This document shows, one piece after another, positions 9,361 through 18,299 of a stretch of DNA of 64,000 nucleotides. Numbering within the stretch: position 1 is the first letter of the stretch; the number at the start of each line of letters is the position of its first letter. This DNA comes from M1-B18 sp048264125. GTDB lineage: Bacteria; Bacillota; Clostridia; Peptostreptococcales; Natronincolaceae. The notes beneath the pieces were generated by a model, which saw only the letters and a list, made by a program, of their open reading frames with translations, had not been told where the DNA came from and made no database searches. The stretch covers positions 314,172-378,171 of the forward strand of contig JBLXDM010000004.1 in the NCBI GenBank assembly GCA_048264125.1. The letters run 5' to 3'. The position numbers and the translations under genes were made by a program.

Positions 9361-9680
9361 TTTGATAATTAAGTGTATCACATTTTTTAAAATAAGTATA
9401 TATTTTCATAACGCTTTTTTAAATATATACTATAGTAATTAAGAAGCCGTTGAAGCTACAACCTTCAAACGGCAAAATCCTAATTCCTGCAAAATATAAT
9501 TACTATCTCAAGAACTAAATAATACTCTTAGTATATCCTTCAACGATTAAACAGATATCTGATTTTGATTCTACCATTACTAGTTAGAGGAGTAGCAATA
9601 AAAGCCAACAGGAGCATTGCAGCAGCTGCAATTTTATGATATATGGTTTGTAAAATTAGGCCCAAACGAGCCAAGTCCGA
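9361..9680. other. Intergenic region with a weak hairpin
   Basis: About 320 bp between the riboswitch leader and the thioredoxin gene. It holds the promoter region of the antiporter and a stem GCCGTTGAAG/CTTCAAACGGC at 9446-9473 that may end the thioredoxin operon. A hydrophobic open frame of about 46 codons (9540-9677) follows the thioredoxin stop in frame; it has no start signal and I do not call it a gene. Confidence 0.4.
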
Positions 9681-9908
9681 CTATAAATACTGCTTAATTT
9701 CATCTGAGGACGGCACTCTGCCTGATACCTTCAGCTTTTCATCAACCACAAGGGCAGGAGTTTTCATTACCCCATAAGCCATGATGTCTGGGAATTCCGT
9801 TACCTTTTCTATGGTTGCTTCAATCCCCAGCTCTTCAATAGCCTTCCTTGCATTTTCCTCTAGCTTTTTACAATTGGCACAGCCTGATCCTAAAACCTTA
9901 ATAATCAT
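9681..9908 (-). CDS. Small redox thioredoxin (TM0996/MTH895 type)
   Basis: Protein of 75 residues with a thioredoxin-like fold and the redox motif GSGCANC near the N-terminus, then MKTPALVVDEKLKVSGRVPS, typical of the small disulphide proteins paired with UPF0718/ArsP permeases. The ATG at 9908 is preferred because AAGGAG lies 8 bases upstream; the GTG nine bases earlier overlaps that site. It is the last gene of an arsR-permease-thioredoxin unit, 56 bp after the permease. Probably supplies thiol/disulphide exchange to the transporter or its metalloid substrate, inferred from context. Confidence 0.85.
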   Translation of the reverse strand: MIIKVLGSGCANCKKLEENARKAIEELGIEATIEKVTEFPDIMAYGVMKTPALVVDEKLKVSGRVPSSDEIKQYL

Positions 9909-9963
9909 TATAATCACTCCTTATAATTTTTTTACTTTCTTGTAAAACATATATCATTAAGCG

Positions 9964-10947
9964 CTATAATAACCAGTTAAATAAGAAGCCTACTAAAACA
10001 ATCCCGGTGCCTACTATGCCCACAAATATGGCTATAAGCTTTGGCTTTATAACCTTTTTAAGCATTATTATAGAGGGTAGAGACAATGCCACCACCGACA
10101 TCATAAAGGCTAATGCTGTACCTACACCTACGCCCTTATTGATTAAGGCTTCTGCTATGGGTATCGTACCTACTGCATTAGAATATAGGGGAATGCCAAA
10201 TAAAACGCCTACAAAAACCGCCAGCGGATTATTGGGTCCAGCATATCTAGCCAGCAGCTCCTCCGGTGCCCATCCGTGGATTAAGGCACCAATCCCTATT
10301 CCAATGACAACATAAATCCATATATCCTTCACTATTTCAATTACACTGTCCTTAGCATATTTTAGCCTTTGCTTTCTCGTCATTACTTCAGCTTCAGTCT
10401 CAGCCATTTTTATTTTAAATACATACGCCTCAACCAAATGATACAGGTTGAACCTCTCAATGATAAGCCCTGTAACAACCCCAATCGTCATCCCTGCCAG
10501 CGTATACAATATAGCTATTTTAGGGCCGAAGCTGACAAATAGATATCCTAATGCTATTTCGTTGACTATCGGCGAGGTAACTAAGAAGGTGAAGGTTACA
10601 CCTAAAGGTATTCCTGCCTCAACAAACCCGATGAATATTGGCACTGTCGAACAGGAGCAAAAGGGTGATACAACCCCCAGCACGGAAGAAATGACATAGG
10701 CCCAAATCCCATGGAATTTTGCTAGCATGGCTTTTACCTTTTCTGGAGGGAAATAGCTTCTTACATAGGTTATAACAAATATCATAAAGCTCAGTAGAAA
10801 AATGATTTTCATGGTGTCGTAGATAAAAAAGTGAACCGCATTATAAAAGGTTTCTCCTGTCTGCATGTCAGACCCAAATAGCTGCAGCAGCCAATTTACA
10901 AACCTCACGATATACGGTGCTATTAGATGACCAATTCTTTCAAACAT
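9964..10947 (-). CDS. UPF0718/ArsP-type permease
   Basis: Protein of 327 residues with about eight to ten membrane segments. It carries the family motif SPFCSCSTVPIFIGFVEAGI (about 99-118) followed by TSPIVNEIALG, and a second half with a similar glycine-rich repeat (FGIPLYSNAVGTIPIAEAL). The cysteine pair in FCSCS is conserved in this family, which includes ArsP exporters of trivalent organoarsenicals. It lies just downstream of an ArsR regulator gene and upstream of a thioredoxin gene, an arrangement repeated in many anaerobes. The ArsP assignment is probable; the exact substrate is inferred. Confidence 0.85.
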   Translation of the reverse strand: MFERIGHLIAPYIVRFVNWLLQLFGSDMQTGETFYNAVHFFIYDTMKIIFLLSFMIFVITYVRSYFPPEKVKAMLAKFHGIWAYVISSVLGVVSPFCSCSTVPIFIGFVEAGIPLGVTFTFLVTSPIVNEIALGYLFVSFGPKIAILYTLAGMTIGVVTGLIIERFNLYHLVEAYVFKIKMAETEAEVMTRKQRLKYAKDSVIEIVKDIWIYVVIGIGIGALIHGWAPEELLARYAGPNNPLAVFVGVLFGIPLYSNAVGTIPIAEALINKGVGVGTALAFMMSVVALSLPSIIMLKKVIKPKLIAIFVGIVGTGIVLVGFLFNWLL

Positions 10948-10984
10948 TATAAAGCCTCCCAGTTATAAATGATATAATACGAGC

Positions 10985-11299
10985 CTATGATAGGTGGAAT
11001 AATGATTCCTGCAGCTGCTTTTGTAGAATTTGCCTTACCTTATCCAAAACCTCATATATCTCTAAGTAGTCGACCTTGTAGAATACCATTAAACCGTCCT
11101 TTCTGCTGGTCAATATGCCCTGATCCTTTAGTATCTTCAAATGCTGAGATACATTTGACTGCTCTAGATCCAGCTTTTCATATATCTCACATACACAAAG
11201 CTCCTGCTTATCCTTCAGCAGCTCTAATATCTCCAGCCTTGTAGGGTGAGCCAATGATTTTAAAAGCCCTGCACATAGTCTGTGATTCTGATTAGACAT
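10985..11299 (-). CDS. ArsR-family metalloregulator
   Basis: Protein of 104 residues with a winged helix-turn-helix: AHPTRLEILELLKD, the metal-site signature ELCVCEI (about 33-39), recognition helix QSNVSQHLKILKDQGIL and wing. ArsR proteins repress until As(III)/Sb(III) binds the cysteines. It heads the permease-thioredoxin operon, separated from the permease by 37 bp. A GAGAAGGG site precedes the ATG. Distinct from the second ArsR at 15283-15636, so the two modules can respond separately. Confidence 0.88.
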   Translation of the reverse strand: MSNQNHRLCAGLLKSLAHPTRLEILELLKDKQELCVCEIYEKLDLEQSNVSQHLKILKDQGILTSRKDGLMVFYKVDYLEIYEVLDKVRQILQKQLQESLFHLS

Positions 11300-11390
11300 A
11301 ATAACCCTTCTCTCTTTGATTAGTATATTATAAAATTCTAATATAGTTATATTGTATGCTATTATTAATATTTTGACAATAGTTTTTTAA

Positions 11391-11428
11391 ATAAAAAAAT
11401 AAGCCCTCCAATGCTTCAGATGACTTAT
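11391..11428 (-). terminator. Rho-independent terminator of the ars operon
   Basis: Minus-strand hairpin (ATAAGTCATCT paired with AGGGCTTAT, with one mismatch) followed by TTTTTTATT. Lies 100 bp after arsA2. Confidence 0.6.
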
Positions 11429-11530
11429 CTTTTTTATCATTATTCTATATGCTTTTCAAAAATGCAAGTACCTTTTTATTATGCAGCTTTCCTGAAAAGA
11501 CCGCTTTGCCATTGATGAAGGAGCCTTGAA

Positions 11531-12421
11531 TTAAAATATCCTGCTGCCAAGCTCAGTCAGCATTTCAAGACCCTTAATCTCATCCTCCAGCATCGGAACC
11601 TGCAAAAGCACTGAAGCCTTAAAGGTTTCTTTTATTTCTTCAATATAGCCCAGCTGCATATCACGCCTTTTTTGATAGAAGGGTGTTATTGCCTGCTCTT
11701 CTGGAATTATTAGATTTGCTACTACCAATTGCGTTTTAATCCCCAGAGTTAAAAGCTCTGCCGAAGCTCTATGGGCCTCAACGATTGGTGTCCGCTCAGG
11801 ATACATAACAAAGGCGAAGGTGGTAGCTTTGTCATCCTTCATCATTTCGATGACCTTATCAAATCTCTGCTTCTGTAATCTATCCCCTTCACTAATCTCT
11901 GTAGCAATACCTGCTTTAAGCTGAATTTGCTTGCTCCAATCCATTGGAAGCTCCAATAGCCTTAGAGTGTGTCCAGTAGGTGCTGTATCTACAACTATTA
12001 CCTCAAAATCATCGTTGCCGGCAAACTCAACAAATTTTTGAAAGGAGGCCATTTCTTCCGTGCAGGGTGAATCCAGCTCCTCCTTCATTGCCATGATGGT
12101 ATTGGCATCAAATTTTCCCTCGGCTTCCTTTAATAAGCCTTCCTTGTACTCCTCAGTTGCCTTTTTTTGATTTATTTTAACAGCATACAGATTTTCAATA
12201 CCTTCAATTGGCGTAATTTTATCTGTAACAGGCTTATCCAAGACATTGCCTATATGGGCAGCAGGATCAGTTGTCAGAAGCAAGGTTTTAAAGCCCTGTT
12301 TTGCCGTTTGAACTGCTGTTATGCAGGCCATTGAGGTTTTACCCACTCCACCCTTGCCTGAGAAGAATATGTTCTTTCTTTCTCCCTTTAGGGGATATAT
12401 GATTGTGTCTAATCTGCTCAT
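11531..12421 (-). CDS. arsA: ArsA ATPase, second copy
   Basis: Single-domain ArsA of 296 residues. It has P-loop GKGGVGKTS (about 22-30), switch DTAPTGHTLRLLELP and the metal-site cysteine in DSPCTEEM. Family role: ATP-driven partner of an arsenite efflux permease. The gene overlaps the upstream arsA by 4 bases (ATGA), so the two are translationally coupled and may act as the two halves of the classical fused ArsA. Compared with the first copy it lacks the cysteine of the GQTCMGP segment, the region being replaced by GIATEISEGD. It ends the operon. Confidence 0.9.
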   Translation of the reverse strand: MSRLDTIIYPLKGERKNIFFSGKGGVGKTSMACITAVQTAKQGFKTLLLTTDPAAHIGNVLDKPVTDKITPIEGIENLYAVKINQKKATEEYKEGLLKEAEGKFDANTIMAMKEELDSPCTEEMASFQKFVEFAGNDDFEVIVVDTAPTGHTLRLLELPMDWSKQIQLKAGIATEISEGDRLQKQRFDKVIEMMKDDKATTFAFVMYPERTPIVEAHRASAELLTLGIKTQLVVANLIIPEEQAITPFYQKRRDMQLGYIEEIKETFKASVLLQVPMLEDEIKGLEMLTELGSRIF

Positions 12422-13302
12422 TTCTTTTCACTTCCTCGAAACAATATATCGCCGCTTTTCTTAAACATTTGAACCCCTTTAAGCTCAGTATCGAAGAGGG
12501 CCATTGTCTGTATAGCTATGCTATTAAACTCTTCTTTTGCCTTCTCGACAGCTGCCTGCTGCTTATCATACTTCTTTCTGAAGAAGGGCACCACAGCCTC
12601 CTCCTCCGGAATCAGGCCATTAATTATTATTTTAGAGGTTTTAATTCCTAGTTCCGCTAAATCCCTTGAGGATCTTATTGTTTCTGCTAATGAGGTTTCC
12701 TCCGGCTGCATTACAAATATAAAATCCGTCAGACTAGTATCCCTGAGCTTTGCTATGGCATCATCATATTTCTTTTTACTATCCTGTATCAAGGCCACCG
12801 GACCCATGCAGGTTTGACCGCTGCCCTTTGCGCTTTCTTCTATATGCTTGCTCCAGTCCACCGGCAGCTCCAGTAATCTTATTGTGTGTCCAGTAGGCGC
12901 AGTATCAAATATGACAATCTCATATTCTGTGCTATCCATAAAATCTATAAACTTATCGAAGGCAGCCATTTCCTCAGTGCAGGGTCCACTTAGCTGCTCC
13001 TCTGCAACCTTTATCAAATCCTCGTCAAAAAGCTCCCGCATTGGTGCCAGGGACCTTTCCTTATACTCTGTCGTAGCAGCCTCCGGGTCTATTTCCATTG
13101 CATACAGATTTTCTATACCCGCTATTACGGTTATCCTATGTCCGATTTCCTGTTCGAAAACGTCCGACAAATTAGCAGCCGGATCAGTGGTTACTATCAA
13201 TGTCTTTTTCCCGATTCCAGCATAATGAACTGCTGTAGATGAGGCCATAGAGGTCTTTCCTACGCCCCCCTTGCCGGAAAACAGTATGAATTTTGTCTCC
13301 AT
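12418..13302 (-). CDS. arsA: ArsA ATPase, first copy
   Basis: Protein of 294 residues with P-loop GKGGVGKTS at about 10-18, DTAPTGHTIRLLELP, and both cysteine segments expected at the ArsA metalloid site, GPCTEEM and GQTCMGP. Cytoplasmic ATPase that receives As(III)/Sb(III) from ArsD and energises efflux. Its start lies one base beyond the arsD stop codon, within the run arsD-arsA-arsA. Length equals one half of the plasmid-type fused ArsA. In this window the likely membrane partner is Acr3. Confidence 0.9.
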   Translation of the reverse strand: METKFILFSGKGGVGKTSMASSTAVHYAGIGKKTLIVTTDPAANLSDVFEQEIGHRITVIAGIENLYAMEIDPEAATTEYKERSLAPMRELFDEDLIKVAEEQLSGPCTEEMAAFDKFIDFMDSTEYEIVIFDTAPTGHTIRLLELPVDWSKHIEESAKGSGQTCMGPVALIQDSKKKYDDAIAKLRDTSLTDFIFVMQPEETSLAETIRSSRDLAELGIKTSKIIINGLIPEEEAVVPFFRKKYDKQQAAVEKAKEEFNSIAIQTMALFDTELKGVQMFKKSGDILFRGSEKK

Positions 13303-13303
13303 A

Positions 13304-13606
13304 TTATTCAGCTCCTAATTCCTTTTCCATTTCCTCTAGGGTTGGATATACTCCTGTTTTTATAATTCTTCCATTAGCTGTAGTTATCGGTAGTACATCC
13401 TTTCCCTTTTCCTTAATCAGGTCAAATACACTTTCGTTTTCTCTAAATTTTAAGGGCTGCTGTGTAATCATATATCGATTGACCTCAACCCCTTTTTTCT
13501 TAAGCGCTTCAAGGCCTTCACTCAGCTTAACCAAATTATCATCAACACTGGGGCCGCAAATCCCTGTTGAACAGCACATTGGTGGATCATAAATTTCTAA
13601 TTTCAT
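13304..13606 (-). CDS. arsD: ArsD metallochaperone / co-regulator
   Basis: Protein of 100 residues starting MKLEIYDPPMCCSTGICGPS, with the Cys11, Cys12 and Cys17 that bind As(III) and hand it to ArsA. The extra C-terminal cysteine pairs of the E. coli plasmid protein are absent, as in many shorter ArsD proteins. GGAGG lies upstream of the ATG. It stands between acr3 and arsA, as expected of a chaperone delivering metalloid to the pump. Confidence 0.92.
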   Translation of the reverse strand: MKLEIYDPPMCCSTGICGPSVDDNLVKLSEGLEALKKKGVEVNRYMITQQPLKFRENESVFDLIKEKGKDVLPITTANGRIIKTGVYPTLEEMEKELGAE

Positions 13607-13706
13607 AAAATAAGCCTCCTTCTTAAATTTTGCAACCCTACATATTATACAGATAGGTAAATAAGTTTCCCTATTTACCTATACTTTAAAATGCTATTAC
13701 TCTAAA

Positions 13707-14771
13707 TTAGTTTCCTCTGCTGACCTCTGGAAACCAATGCCTTGTTTTATTTGCAATCCTAACTAATGCCAGCATAACAGGTACTTCAACCAGAACACCA
13801 ACAACTGTTGCTAGAGTAGCACCGGATTCCAGACCAAATAATGATATTGCAACTGCAACCGCAAGCTCGAAGAAGTTACTTGCACCTATCATACCTGCTG
13901 GTGCTGCAATGTTGTGAGGCAGCTTCCACGCCTTAGCCCATCCATAGGCTACGGCAAAAATGAAGAAGGTTTGGATTGTTAGTGGTATAGCTATTAGTGC
14001 AATGTGCAGCGGGTTCCTTAGTATAACATCACCTTGGAAGGTAAATATAATTACGAGAGTTAAAAGTAATCCGATAATAGTAATGTTATCAAATTTCTTT
14101 AAAAATACACCTTCAAAATACGCTAAGCCTTTGTTCTTTATAATATATCTTCTTGATAAATATCCACCAGCTAATGGTATAACAATAAATAGCACTACAG
14201 ATAGGAATAAGGTGCCATAAGGAACAATAATATTAGTTACACCCAATAAGAATGCTACTATTGGGGTAAAGGCAATCAGCAGGATTAAATCATTCACTGC
14301 AACCTGCACCAATGTATATGCTGGATCACCCTTTGTTAAATGACTCCATACAAATACCATCGCCGTACAAGGCGCTGCTCCTAAAATAACTGCTCCAGCC
14401 AGATACTGGTCTGCCAAATCTGCAGGAATTAAGGCACTGAATACTGTCTTAAAGAAGAATGCTGCAATCAAATACATTGTAAAGGGTTTGATTAACCAGT
14501 TAGTTGCACAGGTAACAATTAAGCCTTTAGGTTTTTTTGTGGCTTCGATTATGCTGGTAAAGTCAATTTTTAGCATCATCGGATAAATCATTAGCCAAAT
14601 TAGTATTGCAACAGGTATAGAAATTTCATAGTAGGTGAACTTGCTTAAAAACTGTGGCACTGCCGGTAGAAACTGTCCAACAGCTACCCCAACAATGATG
14701 CAAGCCGCAACCCACACTGTTAAGTAGGTTTCAAAAAAACCTAAACCGCTGCCTTTTTTCTCATTACTCAC
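13707..14771 (-). CDS. acr3: Acr3 arsenite efflux permease
   Basis: Protein of 354 residues with ten hydrophobic segments and the family landmarks ILGAAPCTAMVFVWSHLTKG (conserved Cys) and a following DLILLIAFTP segment. Acr3 exports As(III) across the plasma membrane using the proton gradient and can work with ArsA. The start is taken as GTG at 14771 (MSNEKKGSGLGFFETYLT), because GGGGG lies 8 bases upstream and Acr3 proteins usually begin this way; an in-frame ATG six codons earlier overlaps that site. Second in the operon after arsC. Confidence 0.92.
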   Translation of the reverse strand: MSNEKKGSGLGFFETYLTVWVAACIIVGVAVGQFLPAVPQFLSKFTYYEISIPVAILIWLMIYPMMLKIDFTSIIEATKKPKGLIVTCATNWLIKPFTMYLIAAFFFKTVFSALIPADLADQYLAGAVILGAAPCTAMVFVWSHLTKGDPAYTLVQVAVNDLILLIAFTPIVAFLLGVTNIIVPYGTLFLSVVLFIVIPLAGGYLSRRYIIKNKGLAYFEGVFLKKFDNITIIGLLLTLVIIFTFQGDVILRNPLHIALIAIPLTIQTFFIFAVAYGWAKAWKLPHNIAAPAGMIGASNFFELAVAVAISLFGLESGATLATVVGVLVEVPVMLALVRIANKTRHWFPEVSRGN

Positions 14772-14840
14772 AAAATAGCCCCCTATCATCTAGTTTTAAT
14801 TTGGTATTTCAAGTATTCCCATCCATCTATTGTATTTTCT

Positions 14841-15239
14841 CTATACTTCATTGTTTTGGACTCGTTTTAAAAGGTCCTCTACCTTTGTTTTTATTAGATC
14901 ACGAGTGTTTCTGAAGCCCTCGATCGGCCCACCTGAAGGATCTACAAGACCCCAATCCTCCTGATGCTGACTTGGCATAAATGGACATGCTACGCCACAG
15001 CCCATCGTAACAAGGATATCCACATCCTCAGGTATATCTGTTAACAGCTTGGGGTAGTGCTCACTCATATCTATGCCCACTTCTTTCATAACCTGTACGG
15101 CGTCTGGTTTTACCTCGTGATATTCTTCTGTACCTGCAGAATAAACCTCAATAATATCCTTACCTAAATGCTTAGCCCAGCCCTCCGCCATCTGTGAACG
15201 GCAAGAATTGTGTATACAAACAAATGCTACTTTTTTCAT
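14841..15239 (-). CDS. arsC: Arsenate reductase, thioredoxin-linked type
   Basis: Protein of 132 residues with the low-molecular-weight phosphatase-like fold. The active-site loop is C-X5-R (CIHNSCR, Cys8 to Arg14), and a later pair of cysteines in TMGCGVACPFMP relays the disulphide to thioredoxin; DWGLVDPSGGP follows as usual. It reduces arsenate to arsenite for export. The start at 15239 is fixed by TAGGAGG 8-10 bases upstream; a longer in-frame extension runs back into arsR and lacks a site. Confidence 0.9.
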   Translation of the reverse strand: MKKVAFVCIHNSCRSQMAEGWAKHLGKDIIEVYSAGTEEYHEVKPDAVQVMKEVGIDMSEHYPKLLTDIPEDVDILVTMGCGVACPFMPSQHQEDWGLVDPSGGPIEGFRNTRDLIKTKVEDLLKRVQNNEV

Positions 15240-15282
15240 GTTTATTCCTCCTAGTATTTCTTTATTTGTTTCATCATCAATA

Positions 15283-15636
15283 TTAATCTTCATTATCCTC
15301 ACATGCCTCACATTGCGCTTTATCTTCATTATTACAGCTTTTACAGACATCCTTGCAAATACAGTTTTCTTTATAGGATGTTGTCGCTTTAATGAAGCTT
15401 TGCAGCATTTCTACCGTTTCGTGATTTATAGAGTACATCATCCACTTGCCTTCTTTTCTTGCATTTACCAGCTTGCTTTGTTGAAGAATTTTCATATGAT
15501 GAGATATCGTTGGTTGCGTTAAATTCAGCCCATCCATGATATCACAGGCACACATTTCACTACAGGAAAGCATTTCAATAATCTGTAGCCTGTTACTATC
15601 AGCAAAGGCTTTGAATAGTAGTATTTTATCCTCCAC
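15283..15636 (-). CDS. arsR: ArsR repressor of the ars operon
   Basis: Winged-helix repressor: FADSNRLQIIEMLSCSEMCACDI (split as FADSNRLQIIEML and the metal site SEMCACDI), recognition helix TQPTISHHMKIL, and a cysteine-rich tail with seven cysteines that may add metal ligands. I choose GTG at 15636 because GGAAGG stands 8 bases upstream; an ATG ten codons earlier has no site. It is the first gene of arsR-arsC-acr3-arsD-arsA-arsA, so it should autoregulate the operon through the palindrome just upstream. Confidence 0.85.
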   Translation of the reverse strand: MEDKILLFKAFADSNRLQIIEMLSCSEMCACDIMDGLNLTQPTISHHMKILQQSKLVNARKEGKWMMYSINHETVEMLQSFIKATTSYKENCICKDVCKSCNNEDKAQCEACEDNED

Positions 15637-15662
15637 GTTCCACTTCCTTCCAATACATAGAT

Positions 15663-15674
15663 ACATTTAAATGT
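15663..15674 (-). promoter_or_regulatory. Candidate ArsR operator
   Basis: Perfect 12-bp palindrome ACATTTAAATGT about 30 bp upstream of the arsR start, in an A+T-rich promoter region. Position and symmetry fit an ArsR-family operator; not proven. Confidence 0.5.
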
Positions 15675-15734
15675 TTATATATTTATTATATTTTCCAACT
15701 ATAATTTTGTCAATGCTTTAGAGCTATTTTATTT

Positions 15735-15760
15735 TCAAAAATAGCCCCTTAATCAGGGGC
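15735..15760 (-). terminator. Terminator after helD
   Basis: Minus-strand hairpin GCCCCTGATTAAGGGGC followed by TATTTTTG, about 100 bp after the HelD stop codon. Confidence 0.6.
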
Positions 15761-15856
15761 ATATAAGTAGTGCTTCAATTTTATATTATATATTTCTTAA
15801 ATCTATAGTAAATTCAGTATTTTTATGCATTTCTTCCTTATGTCAGAAAACAGGCT

Positions 15857-18151
15857 TTAATTTCCTAATAAATCTTTTCCTATATCCTTCAACAAAGGAA
15901 TGCTATCCCTCATATAAAATACATTTAAACGGTGCAAGGCCCTTGTCATGGCAACATACAGCAGCTTTATATCCAGCTCCCTCTCCTCATAGACCTCATC
16001 GATGCTTGCAATAAATACAGCATCAAATTCCAGTCCCTTAGCCAAATGTGAAGGGACCAGCACTACCCCTGCCTCATAGCTTTCTACCTTCTCATCCAAT
16101 AGCTTTGCATCCAGCTTGTTTTGTTGTTCAATATGCTTCTTCACCTTTTTGCACTCTTCAATGGTTTTGCAGATTATAGCAATCGATTTAAGGCCCTCCT
16201 GCTGCATACCATAAACCTTTTCCTCTAAACCCTCCAGCAGCTGCTTTTCATTTGTAAATTCATAAGCAATTGGCTTCTCTCCGTGTCTTATCACTGGCTT
16301 TGCCAGAACAACATCCTCGTTGGGCCATTTCTTAATTATTTCATTGGCAAGATTCATTATTTCAATGGTGGTTCTATAGCTCTGAACCAGTGTCATATAG
16401 CTGCCCTTTCCATTAAACACCTTATCCAGCAGCAGCTCCCAGCTCTCTATCCCTCTATAGGAGTGAATCCCCTGCGAAATATCCCCTAAAATAGTAAACA
16501 TATTGGTATTTAGGATTGTCTTTAATACATAATATTGCATAAGACTGAAGTCCTGAGCCTCATCTATTACAACACTATTGATTTGCAGCTTCTTTTCAAA
16601 GCCAAAAAGCCTATGCTTGAGGTAAACCAATGGTGCATAATCCTCCAGCTCAATTTGCTTTTTATTTAAAAGCGCCATAGATGGCTTGATCAGATGGTTA
16701 AGCTGTTCATTGGACATCCTGTTATCAGTCAGCCTTTGCAATAGAGCCTCGTCTGATAAGAGCTCGATATAGTATTCAAACAAATCCTTGCGAGGGAATC
16801 CCTCAAGATATTTTTTCACTACAATCTTGCTTTTCTTTTTTATTTCCTCCAGCTTGTTATCCCGCTCATCGATAAGCGCTACTATTTGCAACCGTCTTTC
16901 CTCATTTGCTTCCTTTGTCTTTCTAAGGTTTTCTATTGCTTTATCATAAAAATCCTCAGTGGACTTGAGTATATCCACCCTTCTAAGCTTCAGCTTATTT
17001 TTTAGGGTCTTCTTTATCTCGTCTATACGCTTGTATAAGGGTAAATAGGCTAGCTCCTTAGTAAGCATCTGCCTTATAGTGGCGGCAGAAACAAGTGCAT
17101 AGCCCATCAAGCCAAAGTCCTCATTAGGACAAAAGCTATCCTCAATTGTCTTAACATATCTATCTATTAGAATCCTCATATTCATTGAGCCCTTAAATCT
17201 TGTTGCCCAAAGCATCGGCTGGTGATCGGCTTTATTATCATGAATAAGTGACATAAGCTTTTCAGAGGTATTTGAAAGCTTATATTTGTTGCCTATCAGC
17301 TCTCCCATGAAATCTATAAAGGTTGTCTGCTTTACCTTCTCAACCCCTAATTCAGGTAAAACCTCTGATATATAGTTTATAAACAATCTGTTGGGAGCTA
17401 TGATCATGAAGCTTTCAGGATCAAAGAATCGTTCATAGGTATAAATAAAATATGCAATACGATGCAGTGCAATTGTTGTCTTCCCACTACCTGCAACCCC
17501 TTGAACAATTAAGGGCTTATGCATATCGGCTCTTATTACTTTATTTTGCTCCGCCTGTATTGTGGAGGCTATATCCTTTAATCTTTTATCTGCATTCGCC
17601 TCTAATGAGGCCTGAAGGAAGGCGTCATTTGTTGTAATATCAATATCTAGAATATCCTGCAGCTCGCCTTTTTCTATACTATACTGTCGTTTTAAGGACA
17701 ATTCCCCCTCTTGAACTACCCCTTCAGCCTCATAGCTGGTTTCGCCTATTCTTCCCTCATAATAAACATTTGCGATGGGAGAACGCCAATCAACTATTAA
17801 TGGAATACTGTCTTCCGCCCTAAAAAGTGAGGTTTTACCTATATAAACCTTATCTACCTCTTCGCTTCCCTTTTGTCTAAAGTCTATGCGGGCAAAATAT
17901 GGCTTATTGATGGCCCTCGACAAGCTGTCAAAATTTCTATCTGCCATTTCTATAAACTTAGTATTAATTAAAATGCTGATGTAGCTTTGACTACTGTCCA
18001 AAGAATCGAGGTTGATCATAGCATCCTTAATATTATCCTTATAGAGGCGTCTATATTCCTCTGTTGCATCAAGGGTTTTATTTATGTATTCGACTGTGTA
18101 TTCAAGCCGTTCCATCTCTTTTTCATATTCTGGATGTTTTTTTGCAGGCAT
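15857..18151 (-). CDS. helD: HelD-like RNA polymerase recycling ATPase
   Basis: Protein of 764 residues. The N-terminal part (about 1-120) is a long coiled arm, then come FRAEDSIPLIVDWRSPIANV, Walker A GVAGSGKT at 218-225, the motif VIDEAQDFS, and the C-terminal helicase motif VQSYRTT and VAMTRA. This is the UvrD-like but non-helicase HelD family, which binds RNA polymerase and releases it from stalled complexes. AGGAAGGGG precedes the ATG. Length matches HelD of Gram-positive bacteria. It has its own terminator. Confidence 0.88.
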   Translation of the reverse strand: MPAKKHPEYEKEMERLEYTVEYINKTLDATEEYRRLYKDNIKDAMINLDSLDSSQSYISILINTKFIEMADRNFDSLSRAINKPYFARIDFRQKGSEEVDKVYIGKTSLFRAEDSIPLIVDWRSPIANVYYEGRIGETSYEAEGVVQEGELSLKRQYSIEKGELQDILDIDITTNDAFLQASLEANADKRLKDIASTIQAEQNKVIRADMHKPLIVQGVAGSGKTTIALHRIAYFIYTYERFFDPESFMIIAPNRLFINYISEVLPELGVEKVKQTTFIDFMGELIGNKYKLSNTSEKLMSLIHDNKADHQPMLWATRFKGSMNMRILIDRYVKTIEDSFCPNEDFGLMGYALVSAATIRQMLTKELAYLPLYKRIDEIKKTLKNKLKLRRVDILKSTEDFYDKAIENLRKTKEANEERRLQIVALIDERDNKLEEIKKKSKIVVKKYLEGFPRKDLFEYYIELLSDEALLQRLTDNRMSNEQLNHLIKPSMALLNKKQIELEDYAPLVYLKHRLFGFEKKLQINSVVIDEAQDFSLMQYYVLKTILNTNMFTILGDISQGIHSYRGIESWELLLDKVFNGKGSYMTLVQSYRTTIEIMNLANEIIKKWPNEDVVLAKPVIRHGEKPIAYEFTNEKQLLEGLEEKVYGMQQEGLKSIAIICKTIEECKKVKKHIEQQNKLDAKLLDEKVESYEAGVVLVPSHLAKGLEFDAVFIASIDEVYEERELDIKLLYVAMTRALHRLNVFYMRDSIPLLKDIGKDLLGN

Positions 18152-18299
18152 GTTGTTCCCCTTCCTAATTAGTTAATACGACACCCTTCTTAAAAAGCCT
18201 TGGTGCAGGCGATAGTGATGCAAGATTTTTTTCGTTCATAAACTTTCCTGCTAAATTAATATAGGATAGCAGCAAGTGCTATCCGTTTATTATATATCC

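Noticed and set aside
9540..9677. 46-codon frame in phase after the thioredoxin stop
   Set aside because: No start codon with a site and the thioredoxin already has its normal length; stop read-through is not supported.
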